Assembly: GCA_020846335.1 (NCBI GenBank)
Contig: JADLED010000121.1
Coordinates: 1-34,944, forward strand
Direction of reading: 5' to 3'
DNA from: Bacteroidia bacterium
GTDB taxonomy: Bacteria; Bacteroidota; Bacteroidia; B-17B0; Aurantibacillaceae
Length of the DNA: 34,944 nucleotides
In this document: positions 26,165-33,746 of the stretch, piece after piece
Position numbering within the stretch: position 1 is the first letter of the stretch
Layout: each line of letters starts with the position of its first letter
Made by a program: the position numbers and the translations under genes
Notes under the pieces: model-generated
Database searches by the model: none
What the model was told of the DNA's origin: nothing
What the model saw: the letters and a program-made list of their open reading frames with translations, nothing else

Positions 26165-26597
26165 TAACGGAAATATTGGCTTTAAAGTGGTGCTGCCTTA
26201 CATGGAAATTGAGGTAGTGGCCGAGGATATTGTAAGATTTAAACTTACCAAAGACACCCTGATAACGATGGAAAAATCGATGGAGATGGTTAACATCTGC
26301 AAAAATTTATTTCCAGACAGGGCCTATAAATCGTTAAAAATTGTGCATTTCAAAATGACCATAGATAAAGACGTTATGGATTTTTTGGCCAGTGATGCAA
26401 GAATTGGTTTAATAGACCTGGAAGCAGTTGTAGTTAATTCGGCAACGCTAAAGTTTTTAGGCAACTTTTATTTAAAAATTAAAAAACCGGTTATTAAAAC
26501 CAAAATTTTTGACAACGAAGCAGAAGCCATGAATTGGTTACAATCTCAAAGCAACCACACTATAAAAGCAAATTATGAAATCAATGGTTACAAATAA
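26154..26597 (+). CDS. STAS/SpoIIAA-like small protein, copy 1
   Basis: A 147-residue protein, one of three paralogues in this window. The shared C-terminal pattern is 'vVNSATLKFLGNFYLKIKKPVIKTKIFDNEAEAMNWL', an alternation of strands and helices resembling the STAS/SEC14-like proteins of Bacteroidota (I believe the DUF7793 group, not checked). An N-terminal part, 'EVVAEDIVRFKLTKDTLITMEKSMEMVNICK', is also shared. STAS proteins in partner switches are phosphorylated on Ser/Thr and bind anti-sigma factors or other targets; a Ser in 'VVNSATLKF' lies at a loop-helix position where that could happen. That is inference. It overlaps the receiver gene by 11 bases and the next STAS-like gene by 23. 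Confidence 0.65.
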   Translation: MASDNGNIGFKVVLPYMEIEVVAEDIVRFKLTKDTLITMEKSMEMVNICKNLFPDRAYKSLKIVHFKMTIDKDVMDFLASDARIGLIDLEAVVVNSATLKFLGNFYLKIKKPVIKTKIFDNEAEAMNWLQSQSNHTIKANYEINGYK

Positions 26598-26970
26598 ATT
26601 TGAATTGTTGTGCGGAATTAAAGCCGAAAAAATTGAACCGGACATTTTAAGGTATGAAATTCCTAAAGATCTCCACATAAGTCTTGCGGTAATTAAAGAA
26701 TTATGGGAGTTTGGAAATTCTCTTTTTCCTGACAAAAAACGCAAAGTACTGGGTATTTTTAACTCTAATTTTACACCCAGCCGCGAGGCCGCCGATTTTA
26801 TGGTGGGTCTTAAACGTTCTGAAAAAATTGCAGCCGAAGCCTTTTGCATTGATTCGGGCGTATTGCGCTTAATGACCAATTTCTATCTGAAAGTAAAAAA
26901 GCCCATAATTCCTTCCAAAGTATTTGAAGACGAAAAAAAAGCCATGGCCTGGCTCAATTCCATAGAATAA
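26575..26970 (+). CDS. STAS/SpoIIAA-like small protein, copy 2
   Basis: 131 residues from the ATG at 26575; an ATG at 26584 is a possible later start. It is a paralogue of the proteins at 26154 and 28513: 'AEAFCIDSGVLRLMTNFYLKVKKPIIPSKVFEDEKKAMAWL' closely parallels copy 3. The start lies 23 bases inside copy 1, so the two arose by tandem duplication and are translationally coupled. It ends the operon that begins at the TonB receptor. Its function is not known; a role as partner-switch target or adaptor is suggested only by context and fold. Confidence 0.65.
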   Translation: MKSMVTNKFELLCGIKAEKIEPDILRYEIPKDLHISLAVIKELWEFGNSLFPDKKRKVLGIFNSNFTPSREAADFMVGLKRSEKIAAEAFCIDSGVLRLMTNFYLKVKKPIIPSKVFEDEKKAMAWLNSIE

Positions 26971-27156
26971 ACAATTAAACCTTGATAAACATAATCTTTA
27001 ACCGTTTTAAAACATGAATTATTTAGTATTTTTATAACCTCGAATCGAACTAATTGGTTTTGACGCTATTAAGCGGCATGAATTTTAATCTGAACTTTTT
27101 AAGCACAATTCACCTCAAAACCGGATTATTCTTGAGTAGAGATTAATTAATAAAAA

Positions 27157-27690
27157 ATGGATAAACTGGAAAACCTTCAGAAATACCACTGCCTCCTCAC
27201 CGCCCAAAAAATTATTGTGGCTTATGGTGGCGAAATTAAAAACGGTGTTATTTCAAACGTTCTCAATATTATTGACAACAATCTGGAGCCCGAAACCGAC
27301 CAGTTTTTAAAGCGGCGCGTGTTGCAGGTGGTGGTAGAGTGCATTCAAAACATTGAACGCCACGCCGATGAATTTATTGACCACGATAACAAAGCCTCTT
27401 TTTTGGTTTTTAAATTAGACAACGATTACCTGGTGAGTTTTTGCAACCGCATTAAAAACGAAAACATTGATGCCCTGAAAGAAAAAATAGACAAGATTAA
27501 CTCCCTCACCAAATCCGAATTGAGCGACCTCTACAAAGCATCCCTACGCAGCAATACCATTAGCGATAAAGGTGGTGCAGGTTTAGGCCTCATCGAAATA
27601 TCCCGCAAATCGGGCAACAAAATAAATTACCTGTTTGAACCTATGGACACCGAAAATTCAAACTTTTCATTAATGATTAAAATAAGCTAA
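27157..27690 (+). CDS. SiaB-family protein kinase (DUF6272), copy 2
   Basis: A 177-residue protein with the same GHKL-type elements as copy 1: the N-box 'VVVECIQNIERH' (Glu61, Asn65, His69), the approach 'LYKASLRSNTIS', and the loop 'DKGGAGLGLIEI'. It should be the Ser/Thr kinase of the SiaC-type protein encoded 15 bases downstream. A 186-base gap precedes it, with only a weak promoter-like TATTCTTG at 27127, so separate transcription is possible but not shown. This gene opens the short second module. No phosphatase gene lies within this module, so dephosphorylation must come from one of the upstream SpoIIE proteins or from elsewhere. Confidence 0.82.
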   Translation: MDKLENLQKYHCLLTAQKIIVAYGGEIKNGVISNVLNIIDNNLEPETDQFLKRRVLQVVVECIQNIERHADEFIDHDNKASFLVFKLDNDYLVSFCNRIKNENIDALKEKIDKINSLTKSELSDLYKASLRSNTISDKGGAGLGLIEISRKSGNKINYLFEPMDTENSNFSLMIKIS

Positions 27691-27705
27691 GTCAGCCTAA
27701 AGTAT

Positions 27706-28092
27706 ATGACAACTATTCAACTGGAAAAATCCGATTTAACACCCGCTGTTAATTTTAATGCAGAACAGAGATTGATGGAAATTGACGGAAGATGCATTCC
27801 CGAAGATTCTCATGCATTTTTTACCCCTTTAATTCATTGGGTTGGCGACCTTTTTGAAAACAAAACTCCAAACATTACCGAAGAATATAATTTTGTAATC
27901 CGATGCGAATACTACAATTCGGCCAGTGCAAAAATGCTGGTTTATTTGTTCGATAAAATATCGGAAATACAAAAAAGCGGCCATAATCTGGTAGTTAGTT
28001 GGCATTGCGCTCAGGACGATCCTGACATGATTGAATCCATTAACGATTACATTTCTTTGTCAGACGTTGAAATATACATCAAACACGATTAG
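27706..28092 (+). CDS. SiaC-family (DUF1987) regulatory phosphoprotein, copy 3
   Basis: A 128-residue protein. It has 'EIDGRCIPEDSHAFFTPLIHWVGDLF' (P-E-D in place of P-E-N, then F-F and Trp) and 'CEYYNSASAKMLVYLFDKI'. The predicted phospho-acceptor is Ser72 where the other copies have Thr67 and Thr63. Serine can still be phosphorylated, but PP2C-type phosphatases often favour one of the two, so this change could separate the modules. It follows SiaB copy 2 by 15 bases and precedes the second receiver by 21. Confidence 0.82.
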   Translation: MTTIQLEKSDLTPAVNFNAEQRLMEIDGRCIPEDSHAFFTPLIHWVGDLFENKTPNITEEYNFVIRCEYYNSASAKMLVYLFDKISEIQKSGHNLVVSWHCAQDDPDMIESINDYISLSDVEIYIKHD

Positions 28093-28113
28093 ATTCCACT
28101 AATCCAACCAAAA

Positions 28114-28506
28114 ATGAATTACGCGCGTATATTTTTACTTGACGACAACGATACCACAAACTTTTACAATACCGACGTATTAAGCGATTACGACAACCAC
28201 GTACAAATTACCGCGTTTACCAATCCCGAAGAATTTATTACCTTTTTTATTACGAACAAAGACGTTCAAACCGAAAAGTCGTTGTTGTTACTGGACATTA
28301 ACATGCCCGAAAAAAAAGGGTTTGATGTTGTTGAGGAGCTGGAAGAAAATGCCGAAAGCATGGACGAGCTGGATATAATCATGGTGTCATCCTCTAACCT
28401 TAAAATTGATTTTGAAAAATCCACCCGCTTCCCCAACATTATTGGTTACATCGAAAAACCACTCACTGCCGAAAAACTGAATAAAGTACTTTCGGGAGAA
28501 TTTTAA
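28114..28506 (+). CDS. Stand-alone receiver-domain response regulator, copy 2
   Basis: A 130-residue CheY-like receiver with Asp10/Asp11, Asp61 in 'LLLLDINMP', Ser92 where copy 1 has Thr, and Lys115. It aligns with copy 1 without gaps over 128 positions, with roughly half of them identical. The Asp pocket is complete, so it can take phosphate, but no histidine kinase lies in this module; the one encoded at 24876 is the nearest candidate donor. With no output domain, its partner is most likely the STAS-like protein encoded six bases downstream or the SiaC/SiaB pair upstream. Confidence 0.92.
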   Translation: MNYARIFLLDDNDTTNFYNTDVLSDYDNHVQITAFTNPEEFITFFITNKDVQTEKSLLLLDINMPEKKGFDVVEELEENAESMDELDIIMVSSSNLKIDFEKSTRFPNIIGYIEKPLTAEKLNKVLSGEF

Positions 28507-28512
28507 ATAATT

Positions 28513-28896
28513 ATGCCTTTCAAATCCACAGAACTGTCATATTGCAACATACGGCTTTTAGGCGATAACATCATTTGCTGTGCTTTTACCAAAGACGTGC
28601 ATTACACCATGGACATGGCCAACGAAATGTTTGATGCCGCCAATGCACTTTTGCCCGACACTAAATATTACCTCATCACGGTGATGCACGTAAAACTTAA
28701 ACCACAAAAAGAAGTGTTTGATTTTTATGCCGATACAAAACGTGAGAAAAAAATCATAGCCGAGGCGTTTTGTCTTAATTCGGCCGCACTTAAATTAATG
28801 GCCAATTTCTATTTCAGAGTAAAACGCCCCAATATCCCCAGCCGTGTTTTTGAAACAGAAGCCGATGCGCTTTCCTGGATAAATACTTTGCGTTAA
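28513..28896 (+). CDS. STAS/SpoIIAA-like small protein, copy 3
   Basis: A 127-residue paralogue of the proteins at 26154 and 26575. 'AEAFCLNSAALKLMANFYFRVKRPNIPSRVFETEADALSWI' aligns well with copy 2, and the N-terminal 'CCAFTKDVHYTMDMANEMFDAANALL' matches the common pattern. It closes the second module in the same place that copies 1 and 2 close the first. It ends 10 bases before the convergent yceH gene, with no convincing terminator hairpin between them. The function is inferred only from fold resemblance and gene order. Confidence 0.65.
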   Translation: MPFKSTELSYCNIRLLGDNIICCAFTKDVHYTMDMANEMFDAANALLPDTKYYLITVMHVKLKPQKEVFDFYADTKREKKIIAEAFCLNSAALKLMANFYFRVKRPNIPSRVFETEADALSWINTLR

Positions 28897-28906
28897 TAAA
28901 AATAAT

Positions 28907-29560
28907 TTAACCCAATAATTCCTTCATCAGTTTATCCAGTTTTTCTTTAACCTCTGCCAGCTCCCTTTCCATCAGTGTTAATCGTGCTTCGAGCTCGCTC
29001 ACATTTTTGCGTGCCGGCTCAATGGCATTAACTTCCTCGGCCTGATTGGCAAGTTCAGTTAGCAGATGTGCATAACGTGCTTCCTTTTGTCCGGGGCGTT
29101 TTGGCAGTTCGGTAACAAAAGGTGGGTTGGCATTTGCCAATTTGTTCAGCACTTCCTGCACCGATTCTAAGGAATTAAACAAATGCAGGCGTCCCGAGTT
29201 GGAATTAATTTCGCCCGGAGTTAAAGGACCTCTTAAAAATAATAAACACAGCGCCGCCAGTTCGCCATCCGTCATCGGATAAACCGTTAAAAAATTGTGC
29301 TTGTACTTATTGGTGCGGCTGGTGCCACCCACAGCCATGGCCACCAGACTTTGGCCTTTAAGTGTGTTGAGCGCCATCACCACAGTGGCTTCATCGTATT
29401 CCACCACAGGGTTGCGCGACGATTTTTGATTACAGGCCGCTGTGAGCGAGTTTAAAGTCATGGGATAATAATCCGGTGTGGTTTTGCTTTTTTCGATGAG
29501 CGAACCAAGCACCCGGATTTCTACGGGATTAAGAATGGGTAAAGTTGCTGTCTGTTCCAT
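28907..29560 (-). CDS. yceH: YceH-family (DUF480) protein
   Basis: 217 residues from the ATG at 29560; the frame is open to 29626 but the extra residues do not resemble the family. The start 'LNPVEIRVLGSLIEKSKTTPDYYPMTLNSLTAACNQKSSRNPV' is the DUF480 signature. It is followed by 'MRGPLTPGEIN'-type text (here 'LRGPLTPGEINSNSGRLH') and a C-terminal coiled coil ('LEARLTLMERELAEVKEKL'), as in YceH of E. coli. The fold is a pair of winged helices. The function is not established. It is unrelated to the signalling genes it converges on, and marks the end of that locus. Confidence 0.9.
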   Translation of the reverse strand: MEQTATLPILNPVEIRVLGSLIEKSKTTPDYYPMTLNSLTAACNQKSSRNPVVEYDEATVVMALNTLKGQSLVAMAVGGTSRTNKYKHNFLTVYPMTDGELAALCLLFLRGPLTPGEINSNSGRLHLFNSLESVQEVLNKLANANPPFVTELPKRPGQKEARYAHLLTELANQAEEVNAIEPARKNVSELEARLTLMERELAEVKEKLDKLMKELLG

Positions 29561-29650
29561 AATTATTGAGTTGTTGCCTGTAAATGTAAAGCTAAAATAA
29601 CAAATCAGGCCAACCCAATCTGCCAAAAAGTATCAGGTTGACCTGCGGCA

Positions 29651-29681
29651 TTGAATTAGCGTTGATTTTATACTAAATTCG
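29651..29681 (+). promoter_or_regulatory. Possible weak promoter for the AsmA-like gene
   Basis: TTG at 29651-29653 and TAAATTCG at 29674-29681 (one mismatch from TAnnTTTG) are 20 bases apart, 19 bases before the ATG at 29700. It is the best match in the 139-base divergent gap, but neither box is exact. Confidence 0.25.
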
Positions 29682-29699
29682 CGGTTGAAATAATTTACG

Positions 29700-31994
29700 A
29701 TGAAATTGCTTAAAAAAATAGTTAAATACACAGGCATCACTGTTTCAATAATTGTGGTGTTGCTGGTTGTTGCCTTACTGTTTCTTTCACCCATTGCCAA
29801 ATGGGCCATTCAAAAATACGATAAGCAATATACCGGTCGCGAAATTACCATTGGTGATTTGTCGATTAATGCGTTTACCGGAAAACTGAGCATTAACAAC
29901 CTCAGCGTTTTTGAAGCAGACGGAAAAACAGTTTTTTTAAGCCTGAAAGATTTTGACACAAAAATTTCGGTGATGCCTTTGTTTAAACAAAAATACAACA
30001 TTGAGCATGTAACCATTAACGATTTTTTTGTAGCAGTGAAACAAAACGGCAGTCAATTTAATTTCGACGATTTACTAAAACTTGGCGAAAGCAAACCCGA
30101 TGAAAAGCCGGAACCCGTTGACCCTAATGCCCCACCCACCGAATGGTTTTTAAACAATGTCAAAATAAATAACAGCCGCATTTTTTATTCCGAAAAACAG
30201 GTGGGAAGCAAAATCACACTTTCAAAGTTTAATGTTTCGTTGCCTGATTTTGCCTACAACACCCCACAGCTTAAATTGTTTACCGATTTTTTAATTAACG
30301 AAACCGGCGCCATTAAGAGCCAGCTCAATCTAAACACAAACAGTATGGAATACACCCTCCTCACTCAAATTGAGAAGCTGGATATTAGTCCCTTTTACGT
30401 GTATTTAAAAGAGTTTTTACTGGCCAAACAACTCAAAGGCCTTATTAATACCGACCTAAACGTGAAGGGTAATTTTTCGGACGCTTCGGACATTACACTA
30501 AAAGGCCGTTTAAATTTTCATGATTTTTTATTAACCGACCCACTCAACGACAACCTGAGTTCGTTTAAGGATTTGAACGTGTTGATTGATTCTGTTAATG
30601 TGAAGCAAAGCATTTTTGATTTGAATACCATTTCGTTGCAAAACGCATTTGTAAAAGTAGAACTGTATGAAAACGGCACCAACTTTAACCGTTTAATGAA
30701 AACCACAGAAGCCGCACCCGCACAAGCCTCGGCAGATAGCAGCGCCGCGGCTCCGGCATCGGGTGCCAGCAGCACCAATATTTTTTTAATCATTGCCGAT
30801 TATGTAAAAATGGTTGCCAAGGATTACATCCTAAATTCTTACAGTGCCGATCAGGTAGAACTCAAAAATCTGGAAGTGGATTATTCGGATTTTACACTCG
30901 GCGAACAATTCTACATGAACATGGATTCGTTAAACGTAAGCAGTTCGCGCATCAGTTCATCCAACGAGCGCATAACGGCCAATGTTAACTCTCGGCTTAA
31001 CCGCAAAGGAAAATTGAATGTGGACATAAGTGCCAACCCAAAAGATTTTTTAGAAATGGATTTTAAAACCGAAGTTAAAAAATTACCACTCACTGTATTT
31101 AATCCTTATGTGAAATATTACCTGGCCCACACATTTACCAAAGGCGATTTTAATTTATTAATCAGTACGTCCATTTCGGCAGCACACGATTTAAACAGCG
31201 AGAATGGTTTGTTGATTGAAAAAATAAAATGTGGTAAAAAGATTAAAGACGTGAAAACCGCTGCCAACATGCCATTGAAGCTGGGAGTGGCATTGTTGCG
31301 CGATCCAAAAGGCAACATCGATTTTAAATTTCCGGTGAAGGGAAATCTTAACGACCCAAAATACCGTATCGGAAAAATTGTTTTAAAAATATTCGAAAAC
31401 CTGTTGATTAAAGCGGTAACCTCGCCTTACAATGCGGTGGCTTCGCTCTTCAGTAAATCAGAACCTGCCACCGATTTTGAATTTGATTATCTGCAAAGCG
31501 ATTTCTCCGCAGGACAACAAAGAAAAGTGCTCGATAAAACCGCTGAATTTTTAACCGAAAAGCCGGAACTTACCATACAGTTTACACAAAATGTAAATCC
31601 CGAAAAAGAACTGGAAAGCCTGGCTTATAAAATGGCCAAATTAAAATACCTCTCCGATTCAGTGCGGGCTTCGGCTGTAAGCGAAGCGGTGCGCCTTAAT
31701 CCCGATAAACTTGATAATAAAGATTCCTTATTTGTAAAATTTGTGAGCGAACAAAACCAACAACTGGCCACACAGCTTTCGCACCTCGACAAATGCAAAC
31801 GCTTTGTGGGCGAAAATGAAATACTAAAAGAGCACCAACGCATTATTGAAATGCGCGAAAACCAAATCCGGAATATTTTTGGCGAAAAAGGAATTGAAGC
31901 TAAACGCGTGGTTTTTGTAAGAAACATTGATAAAAAACTTAATATGAACGAAGTAAAACCTACTTTTAGTTTTGAGATGGACAGTGCTGAGTAG
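29700..31994 (+). CDS. AsmA/DUF748-like membrane-anchored protein
   Basis: A 764-residue protein with one N-terminal TM helix (~12-32, 'ITVSIIVVLLVVALLFLSPIAKWAI') and a long periplasmic part. 'GREITIGDLSINAFTGKLSINNLSVFEADG' and 'DFDTKISVMPLFKQKYNIEHVTINDFFV' are the start of an AsmA-like repeat. A low-complexity Ala/Ser/Pro linker lies at ~340-358. The C-terminal half, with 'DFEFDYLQSDFSAGQQRKVLDKTAEFLTEKPELTIQF', matches the DUF748 group. AsmA-like proteins form bridges thought to move phospholipid between the two membranes; whether DUF748 members do so is less certain. It stands alone, with a convergent sulfatase gene 27 bases after its stop. Confidence 0.83.
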   Translation: MKLLKKIVKYTGITVSIIVVLLVVALLFLSPIAKWAIQKYDKQYTGREITIGDLSINAFTGKLSINNLSVFEADGKTVFLSLKDFDTKISVMPLFKQKYNIEHVTINDFFVAVKQNGSQFNFDDLLKLGESKPDEKPEPVDPNAPPTEWFLNNVKINNSRIFYSEKQVGSKITLSKFNVSLPDFAYNTPQLKLFTDFLINETGAIKSQLNLNTNSMEYTLLTQIEKLDISPFYVYLKEFLLAKQLKGLINTDLNVKGNFSDASDITLKGRLNFHDFLLTDPLNDNLSSFKDLNVLIDSVNVKQSIFDLNTISLQNAFVKVELYENGTNFNRLMKTTEAAPAQASADSSAAAPASGASSTNIFLIIADYVKMVAKDYILNSYSADQVELKNLEVDYSDFTLGEQFYMNMDSLNVSSSRISSSNERITANVNSRLNRKGKLNVDISANPKDFLEMDFKTEVKKLPLTVFNPYVKYYLAHTFTKGDFNLLISTSISAAHDLNSENGLLIEKIKCGKKIKDVKTAANMPLKLGVALLRDPKGNIDFKFPVKGNLNDPKYRIGKIVLKIFENLLIKAVTSPYNAVASLFSKSEPATDFEFDYLQSDFSAGQQRKVLDKTAEFLTEKPELTIQFTQNVNPEKELESLAYKMAKLKYLSDSVRASAVSEAVRLNPDKLDNKDSLFVKFVSEQNQQLATQLSHLDKCKRFVGENEILKEHQRIIEMRENQIRNIFGEKGIEAKRVVFVRNIDKKLNMNEVKPTFSFEMDSAE

Positions 31995-32021
31995 TTACAC
32001 AGAATGAATGATTGTTTTACC

Positions 32022-33629
32022 TCAATCCTTTATGAGCTTTGCAACTCTTTGGCCCTTGCTTAAATTCATTAACAAATAAACTCCCTTTTCAAGGTGACTA
32101 AAATCCTGTTCGCTGATTTTCGTTCCCGAATAAACCAAGCTTCCAAGGCAATCACTTAATAAAAACTCATCGTTAAGGCATTCCTTGTCAACCAAAATAA
32201 GGTTGCTAAAAGGGTTTGGATAGGCTTTCGCATAACTCCTTACAAAATTATATTCTTTCACGCCAACGCCTGCGGTGCAGTAGTTACCGGTTCCAACCAG
32301 GTTGGTAAGTTCGTTGCACAAATAATAATAGTTGCTTAAATCAGCCGCAGTCATGGCAGTATTTAATAAGTTTAAATTTTCGCTGCCATCAAGACTTAAA
32401 TTGTAAAATTCTTCGCCACCATAATTAAACCGAATGAGTTTATAATCGGTATTGCGAATAGCTTTGCCATCACTCGAATCTGAAGTGGTTTTAAAAATTT
32501 CGCAAAACGACCATGGCCGAACAGAGCTGCTTTGGTTTTTTAATATTGGCAACAAGCTTTTACTGTCCACCGGTTTATTCGCCGGAATCTGCGTTTGCCA
32601 GTTCATATCGCCAAACAATTCCAACACAGTGGCAAAAATATCGGTGGTGTTAACGAGTGCACCACTTACCCGCCCAGGATTTACTACTGCTGGGCCCGAT
32701 ACAATAAACGGTACATGTACCCCATACTGATAAATGGTGCCTTTGGCTTTATTGGTGTTGCTTATTTGCGCCGATAAAATGTTATTGCCATTATCGCCAA
32801 TAAAGATAAAATTAGTGCTGTCGAATTTATTCATCACCTTAAGTGAATCAAACAGCCTTCCGATTTCGTGATCAAGTGCTTCCAAATCGGCTTTAAAATA
32901 TTTTTTAGGATTGTTGTTTATGTCGGCGGTGGTGCCCGATAAGGTTGGTCCGTTGTAAAAGCCTGCAGGCGGCAAATGATAAGGCGTGTGTGGGGCGTTA
33001 AAGGCCATCCACATAAAAAATGGTTTAGCCGTTTGTGTTCTCACCCATTTAATGCCATCGTTGGTGGTTTCGGTGGTGGCATAATTGGTGCAGGTGTTGT
33101 TTACACCGTTGGTAATTTTTGCCCAGTTGTAGTAATCGGTAATGGCACCGTTAAATTCTCCGGCAAAATAATCGTAAGCCATTTTATTTGGATTTAATAA
33201 ATTGGCAGTTAGCGGTAATTGCAAATGCCACTTGCCCACCTGTGCCTTTGGTATATTAGGATTAAATTGCCTGAGTAGTTTTGGAATACATTTTTCGGCA
33301 GTATCCAATTGCCCTGAGCCGCCAGTGCCACCAACCACATTGCCAACGCCGGTTCTAAAGCTGTAACGTCCGGTAAAAATTCCTGAACGAGTGGCCGAAC
33401 AAACCGGATTAGACATGGCGTTTTGAAAACGGATGCCTCTTGCCAATAATTTACGAATGTTGGGCAATGACGCAGTGTCAACATAGTTTTCGTAAAAGCC
33501 GCACCAATCTGTACCCAAATCGTCTGCAATGAGCAACACCGTATTTTGCTGCGCTTTAAAATTAAATTGTAAAAAAACGAAACAACTAAACAACAGGGCA
33601 ATTCGGATTTGATTAACTGACTTCTTCAT
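32022..33629 (-). CDS. Secreted sulfatase with T9SS C-terminal sorting domain
   Basis: A 535-residue protein. A signal peptide (~1-26, ending 'FNFKAQ') is followed by an alkaline-phosphatase-superfamily sulfatase domain: Asp36/Asp37 in 'VLLIADDLG' (metal), 'NPVCSATRSGIFTGRY' with Cys77 at the formylglycine position and Arg81, 'QVGKWHLQ', and 'FIFIGDNGN' (metal Asp-Asn). The last ~70 residues, 'AYPNPFSNLILVDK ... GVYLLMNLSKGQRVAKLIKD', form a type A sorting domain, so it is exported through T9SS to the surface or medium. It should cleave sulfate esters; the substrate is unknown. The cysteine needs conversion by a formylglycine-generating enzyme, and none is encoded here. No neighbouring glycosidase or SusC/D pair is present, so it is not part of a visible polysaccharide locus. 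Confidence 0.9.
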   Translation of the reverse strand: MKKSVNQIRIALLFSCFVFLQFNFKAQQNTVLLIADDLGTDWCGFYENYVDTASLPNIRKLLARGIRFQNAMSNPVCSATRSGIFTGRYSFRTGVGNVVGGTGGSGQLDTAEKCIPKLLRQFNPNIPKAQVGKWHLQLPLTANLLNPNKMAYDYFAGEFNGAITDYYNWAKITNGVNNTCTNYATTETTNDGIKWVRTQTAKPFFMWMAFNAPHTPYHLPPAGFYNGPTLSGTTADINNNPKKYFKADLEALDHEIGRLFDSLKVMNKFDSTNFIFIGDNGNNILSAQISNTNKAKGTIYQYGVHVPFIVSGPAVVNPGRVSGALVNTTDIFATVLELFGDMNWQTQIPANKPVDSKSLLPILKNQSSSVRPWSFCEIFKTTSDSSDGKAIRNTDYKLIRFNYGGEEFYNLSLDGSENLNLLNTAMTAADLSNYYYLCNELTNLVGTGNYCTAGVGVKEYNFVRSYAKAYPNPFSNLILVDKECLNDEFLLSDCLGSLVYSGTKISEQDFSHLEKGVYLLMNLSKGQRVAKLIKD

Positions 33630-33746
33630 ATAAAAAACTGTTTCAACGTTTTTGACGCTGGTTGAAGATAAAGTTAATTTTGGCAGGATTCTTTTTTTGG
33701 AAAAAGAGGTGTAGGACCGTTATTACAAGGTAATTAGCCTTTAGGG

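Noticed and set aside
27127..27134. TATTCTTG as a promoter for the second SiaB-SiaC module
   Set aside because: It has one mismatch in a key base and no -33 TTTG at a suitable distance; the module may be read from upstream.
26971..27156. A small gene or structured RNA in the gap between the two modules
   Set aside because: No open frame with a reasonable start, and only short palindromes (such as GTTTTAAAAC) without a T run.
8747..28896. The signalling block as a recently acquired island
   Set aside because: No integrase, tRNA edge, direct-repeat ends or visible change in base use; it reads like the flanks.
29561..29626. A longer N-terminus for the YceH protein
   Set aside because: The added residues are hydrophobic and unlike the family, while the ATG at 29560 sits just before the conserved start.
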